21,962 nt of DNA from a virus. The stretch spans positions 3,473-25,434 of the IMG/VR virus record IMGVR_UViG_3300030329_001442. One strand, written 5' to 3'. Each line of letters opens with the position of its first letter. Positions within the stretch are counted from its first letter, which is position 1. Positions 15,050-20,220 of this stretch are shown one piece after another. Both the position numbers and the translations under genes were made by a program. The notes below the pieces were generated by a model. It did not search any database. It was not told where the DNA came from and saw only the letters and a program-made list of their open reading frames with translations.

Positions 15050-16975
15050 TTAACTTGCCTCTATATCTACAATTTCACAAACACCTGCAGTACACGCAAG
15101 TTCTTTGCTACCACTCGTAGTATCTTCTTTTTCAAACTCTTGTAACTTACTCCAATCTATAGCAGTTGGCATCTTTTTTGTCAACTCCTTATATTCATTT
15201 TCATCAATATCTTGATAGGGTGCTTGTTTGTATGTATGTTCACTAAAGGGTAGAAAGGAGATACCCGATACTTCATCAAAGTTATCATACACCCAAGCAC
15301 CCACATCCATCCACTCATCTTCTTTTACAGAGACGGTGACAGAAGGCTTGTGTTCACACCAATGTCTTTGAAACATCAACCAATAATTTAACTGCTCAAC
15401 TGCAGTCATTTCAGTTCTAGTAATAGCACCTGTGGGTGATTTCATAGGAAAGCTAAATACAGTTGTACTATCAGGCTTCATAACATCAGGCTCTGCAGGA
15501 ATACCTGCTTTTTTCATAAACTGTGTAAGTGGGTCTTTGTTATCACCACGCACAGTTCTAATATAATATGGGTTATGTCTTGCATGAATACCACTAGCAC
15601 TATCTACTAGTTGTGAAACAGTTCCTGATGGTTTTATGCAAGTGATTGCAGTCGATTGTGGTATGCCTAACTCTATTGATACTTTTAAATTTGTTTCTAC
15701 TGCAACCTGTTTTAGTTGTTCAAGAGTATCTTCTAATGCATGATTAGGAGATAGCAAAGGACAATCTAATATACCCGTAAGAGATACACCTAATAATCTT
15801 TCTTCTTCTGTGTTCTGCTTCCATACTTTACGTAAGTATTTAAACTCAGTAAGTGTAGATTGAAACGTGCCAAGTATAGTAGCTAATCTAACTTTATCTT
15901 TTAGGCTATTCAAATCATCTGTTTCACGAGCAACAACTTCAGTTAAATTACAAAACTGATAAGGTCTGAGAATAATTTCACTACAAGGATTGCATCCAAA
16001 TAGATAATTTTCTTTTCTTCTACCATTCTCTTCTACTTTATTTTTAGCTGCCTTACGATTAAATATACCACGTTCACCTGATTTAGATTCATATAACGCA
16101 GTCCATTCTCTCATGAATGTGCCCATGTCAGGTTTGCCTTTATAGGCAACAGAATTATTAGCTAATGCTCTCTGTCCTTCATTCTCCCACCATGAACCTG
16201 CTTTTGCGTGTCGCATTTGGTCATCACCAAGATTAGATAAAGATATAAGAGCAGACCTTCTAACACCACCTACAACTACCACTTCTCCTATTTTGCACAT
16301 AATGTCATGACATTCAATAGGAAATAGTTTTCTACCTCTTGCTCCTTTAAACTTCTCTATGCAAAATTCAAATAGCTCTTCTAATGGAGCAGGACCTGAT
16401 GCTCTACCACCAAATGTTTTTAATCTTGCACCTGCAGGTCTAACTTGGGATGTATCCCACTTTGGAATCTGTCCAACGTAAAGCATAGCTATCATTTCAC
16501 GCAATGCTCTTGACCATCCGGGTCTGCTATCGGCAACCGTGATGACCGTAGTGCTATCTTCAAAGTGCTCATTAACTGTGGGTAAATTATCTACATTTTC
16601 TCTTTCAACAGAGAAGCCTACACCTGTGCCACACATAAGAATATACATACACTCATCAAATGAACGTGGACTATCTACAGGTATATAACTACAGTTATAT
16701 CCTGCTACGTGGCATCTATCCAAAGCTACACCTGAAGTCATTAATGCTCTCATACTAGGCATAATACCTAGTGACATAATACTGTTAGTTAGTTTTTCTT
16801 TTAAAGCTCTAGTTAAAGTGTAACCATGTTTTTTATTTAAATGATTACTCATATAGTCAAAGTATCTTTCTACAGTTTCAGACCAATTTTCTCTTCTTTG
16901 CTCATCTTCTTTCCATCGTGCATAACGAGATAGAGCAATAAAATTTTGATAGTCAGTTGGTAAATAGTTTTGCAT
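15050..16975 (-). CDS. nrdJ: Adenosylcobalamin-dependent (class II) ribonucleotide reductase
   Basis: This 641-residue enzyme should reduce ribonucleotides, probably triphosphates, to deoxyribonucleotides for phage DNA synthesis, using vitamin B12. The catalytic residues are visible: N329, C331 and E333 in GCNPCSEI, and C342 in FCNLTEV. These match N406, C408, E410 and C419 of the monomeric Lactobacillus leichmannii enzyme with identical spacing. C95 (YNCSY) is the likely first redox cysteine. The C-terminal pair C628/C633 (CTAGVC) is the tail that thioredoxin re-reduces. The protein is about 100 residues shorter than the 739-residue Lactobacillus enzyme, as is usual for phage forms. A GGAG six bases before the ATG sets the start, which directly follows the stop of a 47-aa gene (TAAATG). 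No thioredoxin or B12 gene is present, so both must come from the host or the rest of the genome. Confidence 0.93.
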   Translation of the reverse strand: MQNYLPTDYQNFIALSRYARWKEDEQRRENWSETVERYFDYMSNHLNKKHGYTLTRALKEKLTNSIMSLGIMPSMRALMTSGVALDRCHVAGYNCSYIPVDSPRSFDECMYILMCGTGVGFSVERENVDNLPTVNEHFEDSTTVITVADSRPGWSRALREMIAMLYVGQIPKWDTSQVRPAGARLKTFGGRASGPAPLEELFEFCIEKFKGARGRKLFPIECHDIMCKIGEVVVVGGVRRSALISLSNLGDDQMRHAKAGSWWENEGQRALANNSVAYKGKPDMGTFMREWTALYESKSGERGIFNRKAAKNKVEENGRRKENYLFGCNPCSEIILRPYQFCNLTEVVARETDDLNSLKDKVRLATILGTFQSTLTEFKYLRKVWKQNTEEERLLGVSLTGILDCPLLSPNHALEDTLEQLKQVAVETNLKVSIELGIPQSTAITCIKPSGTVSQLVDSASGIHARHNPYYIRTVRGDNKDPLTQFMKKAGIPAEPDVMKPDSTTVFSFPMKSPTGAITRTEMTAVEQLNYWLMFQRHWCEHKPSVTVSVKEDEWMDVGAWVYDNFDEVSGISFLPFSEHTYKQAPYQDIDENEYKELTKKMPTAIDWSKLQEFEKEDTTSGSKELACTAGVCEIVDIEAS

Positions 16976-17119
16976 TTATGTCTCCGTAATAATCTTCATA
17001 TTTTTAATATCTACTCCCCCTATATCGTAGAAGAAATCATTTAGAGATTCTTCAAAGTCTTCTGTAACATCTCCATCAGAGGGAATGGGATATTCTTCAG
17101 GGTCAATACTTATTGTCAT
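16976..17119 (-). CDS. 47-residue acidic protein of unknown function
   Basis: This short gene fills the space between the DUF3310 gene and the reductase. It reads from ATG at 17119 to TAA at 16976-16978, immediately before the reductase ATG. It begins MTISIDPEEYPIPSDGD and continues through FEESLNDFFYDIGG to MKIITET. It has about 13 acidic and only two basic residues. There is no clear ribosome-binding site, but the upstream stop is seven bases away, so coupled translation is plausible. Without it the reductase would have a leader of about 150 bases in a genome that otherwise has almost none, which supports it being a gene. I do not recognise the family. Confidence 0.6.
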   Translation of the reverse strand: MTISIDPEEYPIPSDGDVTEDFEESLNDFFYDIGGVDIKNMKIITET

Positions 17120-17126
17120 AAATATT

Positions 17127-17474
17127 TTAATCTTTATCATCTTTTACTTCATCTATTAATTCACTGAGATACCATTGTGCTTTTTCTAAATCTTCAACAC
17201 CATTTTTATACCTGTATCTCCAAAGGTATTTCATAATATTACCCTGCAAGTAATATTGAAAGCCTTTATCTGTCATTGCCTTGATAGCTTCAATACATTC
17301 AATTCCTGACTTATTATAATGTGGTGGATTATTAACCATGTCCATAGTTTGTTTGTGGTCTGATTGTTGTTGTGCTTGTTCTTTTACACCTGACAAATAT
17401 TTAGGTTGTTCTTTTCTTACCATATTTCCTATCTCTCTAAATTTTTTTCTTAAAGATTCTCTGTACATACCCAT
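17127..17474 (-). CDS. DUF3310-domain protein
   Basis: This is a 115-residue protein. Its C-terminal part is a clear DUF3310 domain: NNPPHYNKSGIECIEAI, then GFQYYLQGNIMKYLWRY and KNGVEDLEKAQWYLSELI. The domain is widespread in phages and occurs in T7 gp1.7, a nucleotide kinase, so a role in nucleotide metabolism is possible but unproven here. The first ~50 residues are basic and Gln-rich (REIGNMVRKEQPKYL, EQAQQQSDHKQ). I prefer the ATG at 17474, one base after the previous gene's TAG. A longer reading would need a TTG at 17504 inside that gene. A 7-base gap leads to the acidic 47-aa gene. Confidence 0.82.
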   Translation of the reverse strand: MGMYRESLRKKFREIGNMVRKEQPKYLSGVKEQAQQQSDHKQTMDMVNNPPHYNKSGIECIEAIKAMTDKGFQYYLQGNIMKYLWRYRYKNGVEDLEKAQWYLSELIDEVKDDKD

Positions 17475-17475
17475 A

Positions 17476-17829
17476 CTAATGACGTGTTTTATCTTTAAAG
17501 TCAACAGAAATTATATTATCTTTAAATTCTTTTTTAATTTCGGCTTTGGTTTTAGGAGTATTATATATGTAGTCTTTATCAATGATATCAACAACATACT
17601 TATTCATCTTTTCTCTAAATGAATGGTCCATCTCTAGATAATTTAAGCTACCACATAGCATTTTGCATATATGCTCTATTTGAAAATAATCATCATCATC
17701 TAATGGATTATTTACATTAGGAATGATACTGACTTCAATTCCACCATTCCATTTACCTGTGCTTGTAAGATGAGGATTTACTTTTATTAAAAAATCTTCA
17801 GGTAGTATTTTATTTTTTTGATTTGGCAT
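17476..17829 (-). CDS. Conserved-type phage protein, unknown function
   Basis: This 117-residue acidic protein has the pattern FLIKVNPHLTSTGKWNGGIEVSI, then NNPLDDDDYFQIEHICKMLCG and a C-terminal charged helix. Proteins of this look occur in the early regions of marine phages, but I know of no function. The single NNPLDDDDY stretch may bind metal or be a turn; nothing else suggests an enzyme. AAGGAG at 17835-17840, five bases before the ATG, makes the start secure. The next gene downstream begins one base after its stop. It is separated from the resolvase gene by 15 bases containing only that ribosome-binding site. Confidence 0.65.
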   Translation of the reverse strand: MPNQKNKILPEDFLIKVNPHLTSTGKWNGGIEVSIIPNVNNPLDDDDYFQIEHICKMLCGSLNYLEMDHSFREKMNKYVVDIIDKDYIYNTPKTKAEIKKEFKDNIISVDFKDKTRH

Positions 17830-17844
17830 ATTTTCTCCTTCTGT

Positions 17845-18282
17845 TTATATTTTAATTACTTTAGGGTGTTTGTTAGTTCCTGTTTCTTTTAACCACTCGT
17901 CAGGTATAGTCTTATCACTATACTTAAATCCATTCTCTTCACACCATTGTGCATAGGTTGTTTTAGAACCTGTGTATAATTTATTATTACTATTCCCAAA
18001 AATAAATCTAATATCAAGAGAGGGATGTTGCTTTTGTATAGCTAATGCTCTTGTTCTTTCTTTTCCTTGAAAGAAACCTTTAGCTTCAATAATTATGCCA
18101 TTACTTAATATGAAGTCAGGCTTATAGGTACGATGAGTAAGATAAGACCATTTTATTCTGATGGTCTCATATTCAAACTTAACCTTTTTACTTTTTAAGT
18201 CTTCGGCTATGCTATGCTCTAACGTACCTCTAAAGCCTTCTTCTAAATGTGCTATTGTTGGCACTAGAGTATTCTTCTCCAT
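17845..18282 (-). CDS. T7 endonuclease I-like Holliday junction resolvase
   Basis: This 145-residue enzyme should cut branched DNA (Holliday and replication junctions). It clears branches before packaging and, in T7, also helps break down host DNA. The pattern GFRGTLEHSIAEDL, FEYE, RTYKPDFILSNGIIIEAKG, then LDIRFIFGN and GSKTTYAQWCEENGF follows the phage endonuclease I family almost end to end. The likely catalytic residues E22, E39 (or E37), D56, E66 and K68 line up with E20, E35, D55, E65 and K67 of the T7 enzyme; the D-to-E spacing of 10 and the E-x-K are identical. The start overlaps the previous gene's 3' end by 19 bases without a strong ribosome-binding site, so it is probably translated by coupling. 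Confidence 0.9.
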   Translation of the reverse strand: MEKNTLVPTIAHLEEGFRGTLEHSIAEDLKSKKVKFEYETIRIKWSYLTHRTYKPDFILSNGIIIEAKGFFQGKERTRALAIQKQHPSLDIRFIFGNSNNKLYTGSKTTYAQWCEENGFKYSDKTIPDEWLKETGTNKHPKVIKI

Positions 18283-18500
18283 CCTGCAAAAGGATTAAAT
18301 TCATACTCTGAACTGCTATACTTATAACCAAGTGCCTTCATTTCTTCTTTTACTGCTTCGTCTGCCAACTTCTTTGCTTCCATCGCCTCACGTAAGCCTT
18401 TTGTTTTCATTTCACGAAGAGTTTTTTTAGCTTCGGCTAATTCCTTTTCCATGTTGGAAATATCATTTTGCAGTTCTTCTATTTTTTTTGTGTCTGCCAT
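18264..18500 (-). CDS. Small coiled-coil protein
   Basis: This 78-residue protein is nearly all one charged coiled coil (KKIEELQNDISNMEKELAEA through VKEEMKALGYKY), followed by SSSEYEFNPFAGWRRIL. I do not recognise it. I chose the ATG at 18500: it overlaps the upstream stop (TAATG) and has GGAG nine bases away, while the in-frame ATG at 18515 lacks a site. Placed between two nuclease genes, it might be a partner or regulator of one of them, but that is a guess. The acidic and basic residues alternate in heptad fashion, so dimerisation is likely. Confidence 0.6.
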   Translation of the reverse strand: MADTKKIEELQNDISNMEKELAEAKKTLREMKTKGLREAMEAKKLADEAVKEEMKALGYKYSSSEYEFNPFAGWRRIL

Positions 18501-19249
18501 TATTTTACACTCCATATTTTTTTAGCTTCATTTTTCATATCTCCTGACCACATCCATGAATCGAAGTTAGGAAATACGAAAGAAGCTAACTCATGCTTAT
18601 CATCACTGATAGACAAAAACTTTTGTATACCAAAAGCAACTTTTTTTAATTGCTTTTTATACTCTGTTAGATTTTTTAATGTAAAAACTTTATGCTCTTT
18701 TGGTGTTACAAAAAATAAGTCTACACTATCTTTTGGGTATGCCATAGAATATAAAGCCATTTGTCTTTTTTGTGCTTCTGTTGGTTTTGTAGGCATTCTT
18801 GATGATGTTTTTAAATCAACAATTTTTCCTTCAAACCGAAAGTCTATATATCCCATAATGGGAACAGGCAAATCTTCTATTGGAACTTCAACTTTTTCTT
18901 GATAATCTTTTAAATTATCATATTTAAAATTTTCATCAAGTATAGTTCCATATTTATTTAAAGCGTTTCTTTCTTTCTCAACTTTAATATCCCCTAAATC
19001 TAAAGAGGCATCTGCACATAAAGACATGAATTTTGTTTCAAGTAAATTAAAATCAAACTTTCCATGTTCTAATTTATTTGCTAACACAAACTCTTCTGCA
19101 ATTCCTCTCATGGCACTAGCACCCCCTGCAGATTTAACACCAAACAAATATTTAGCAACCCACATAGATGGGTCACTAATATAAGTGTTAATACTGCTAG
19201 GAGACAGATAGTTAATACTATGTGCCTTGAAAGGATTATTACTTTTCAT
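18500..19249 (-). CDS. RecB/Cas4-like PD-(D/E)XK nuclease
   Basis: This 249-residue protein is a RecB-family nuclease, probably a DNA exonuclease used in replication or recombination. It opens with YLSPSSINTYISDPSMW, then AMRGIAEEFV (conserved RG..E helix). The metal-binding strands are G133-Y-I-D136 and I-V-D145-L-K147-TSS, followed by the Q163-M-A-L-Y167 helix. D136, D145, K147 and QxxxY are the signature of this superfamily. The enzyme lacks the four cysteines of iron-sulphur Cas4 proteins in the expected places, so it is a plain RecB-like form. It has no ribosome-binding site; its ATG overlaps the previous stop (TAATG), so translation is coupled to the gene before it. It likely acts with that upstream possible ssDNA-binding protein, much as exonuclease and SSB pairs do in other phages. 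Confidence 0.8.
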   Translation of the reverse strand: MKSNNPFKAHSINYLSPSSINTYISDPSMWVAKYLFGVKSAGGASAMRGIAEEFVLANKLEHGKFDFNLLETKFMSLCADASLDLGDIKVEKERNALNKYGTILDENFKYDNLKDYQEKVEVPIEDLPVPIMGYIDFRFEGKIVDLKTSSRMPTKPTEAQKRQMALYSMAYPKDSVDLFFVTPKEHKVFTLKNLTEYKKQLKKVAFGIQKFLSISDDKHELASFVFPNFDSWMWSGDMKNEAKKIWSVK

Positions 19250-20157
19250 TAGGCTACATCGCTATTGTCGATATCAATAAAGTTATTTACAGTATCAATA
19301 TCTTCTTTAGCAATATCCTTGCCTGTGTTTTGTTCCCATTCTTTCATAATGTATTCATTATAGTTTTGAATCCATGATAAAAAGTTAGAGAACGTTTGTT
19401 GGTCATCGTCTGATAACTCTATATTTTTAGATACATCTAAACTAACTTGAGGAAGATAAAAAGAATTACCATTAGGTAACTTTCTCTCCTCTGTGTTGAG
19501 AGTTATCTCATGTTGAACAGGTAGCTTTTTCATTTGAGCCAACTTGGAAAAAGGTTGACCTACAATTTTAAAAGCATCTCTGTTATCAATCTCCCAAATA
19601 AAAGGTGACTGATTTAATTCTTGTTCTTCGCCTTTTTCATTGACAGTATTTTTCAATGTAACCAAGCCGAAAACAACACGAACACGCTTTATTTGTTTAA
19701 TGAGATTTTGTTTCTCTTCAGACAAAGACTTAAAATCTTGAATGTATCCTGCAGGTTTACCACAATTAAACCCACCTTGATTATCTTTTAAATCCACATT
19801 CAAGGTATCTGCCATAACAGTTTTATGATACAAACCTAACGGTTCTCCTGCTTTGGCATTATTATTTTTAACAAATCTTTTATACATAAATCTTTGCATA
19901 AAAGGTCGGATGATTGCAGAAGAGCCATAGTAAATACCATTTTCAGGTTTATCTAACTTGTAAGAACCACCATCTACTACTTCTACTTTTACAGTCTTAC
20001 CATCTAAATTCTTTTCTCCCATGATAGGTGCATGGTTGATTCGTAATCTAGGTAGTGTATTGCTCTTTTTTTCTGAAGATGAGCCTTCTCCTGCGATACC
20101 CATAGCTTTTGCCATAGCAGCATAGTTATTGGCATCTATTGTTACTAAATCATTCAT
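19249..20157 (-). CDS. Possible ssDNA-binding replication protein
   Basis: This 302-residue protein is not one I recognise with certainty. It starts MNDLVTIDANNYAAMAKAMG, has a Lys/Ser linker, then a probably beta-rich core (LPRLRINHAPIMGE, VKVEVVDGGSY, IYYGSSAIIRPFMQRFMYKR), and RVRVVFGLVTLKNT. It ends in an acidic tail (KEDIDTVNNFIDIDNSD). The basic, aromatic beta core plus an acidic C-terminal tail is what phage ssDNA-binding proteins such as T7 gp2.5 show. The gene sits between DNA polymerase and a RecB-like nuclease, where such a protein is often found. AAGGAG lies ten bases before the ATG, and a near-consensus promoter begins about 35 bases upstream, so this gene can be transcribed strongly on its own. 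Function is inferred from context and tail. Confidence 0.5.
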   Translation of the reverse strand: MNDLVTIDANNYAAMAKAMGIAGEGSSSEKKSNTLPRLRINHAPIMGEKNLDGKTVKVEVVDGGSYKLDKPENGIYYGSSAIIRPFMQRFMYKRFVKNNNAKAGEPLGLYHKTVMADTLNVDLKDNQGGFNCGKPAGYIQDFKSLSEEKQNLIKQIKRVRVVFGLVTLKNTVNEKGEEQELNQSPFIWEIDNRDAFKIVGQPFSKLAQMKKLPVQHEITLNTEERKLPNGNSFYLPQVSLDVSKNIELSDDDQQTFSNFLSWIQNYNEYIMKEWEQNTGKDIAKEDIDTVNNFIDIDNSDVA

Positions 20158-20191
20158 AGATTTTTATCTCCTTTTTTCTCAAAGTTTTATA

Positions 20192-20220
20192 GTTATATCA
20201 CGATACATCTTTTGTGTCAA
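20192..20220 (-). promoter_or_regulatory. Near-consensus sigma70-type promoter, minus strand
   Basis: On the minus strand, TTGACA (20220-20215), a 17-base spacer and TATAAC (20197-20192) match 11 of 12 sigma70 consensus bases at optimal spacing. The -35 box lies inside the last codons of the polymerase gene and the -10 box in the 40-base gap. RNA would begin near 20185, ahead of the ribosome-binding site of the 302-aa gene. Confidence 0.6.

Noticed and set aside
15156-15184. TTGACA-N17-TATAGA on the minus strand
   Set aside because: It lies within the 3' part of the reductase gene and the -10 box matches only 4 of 6 bases; likely chance in A/T-rich DNA.
17475-17504. TTG start extending the DUF3310 protein by ten residues
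   Set aside because: It would overlap the previous gene and has no good ribosome-binding site; an ATG lies one base after that gene's stop.
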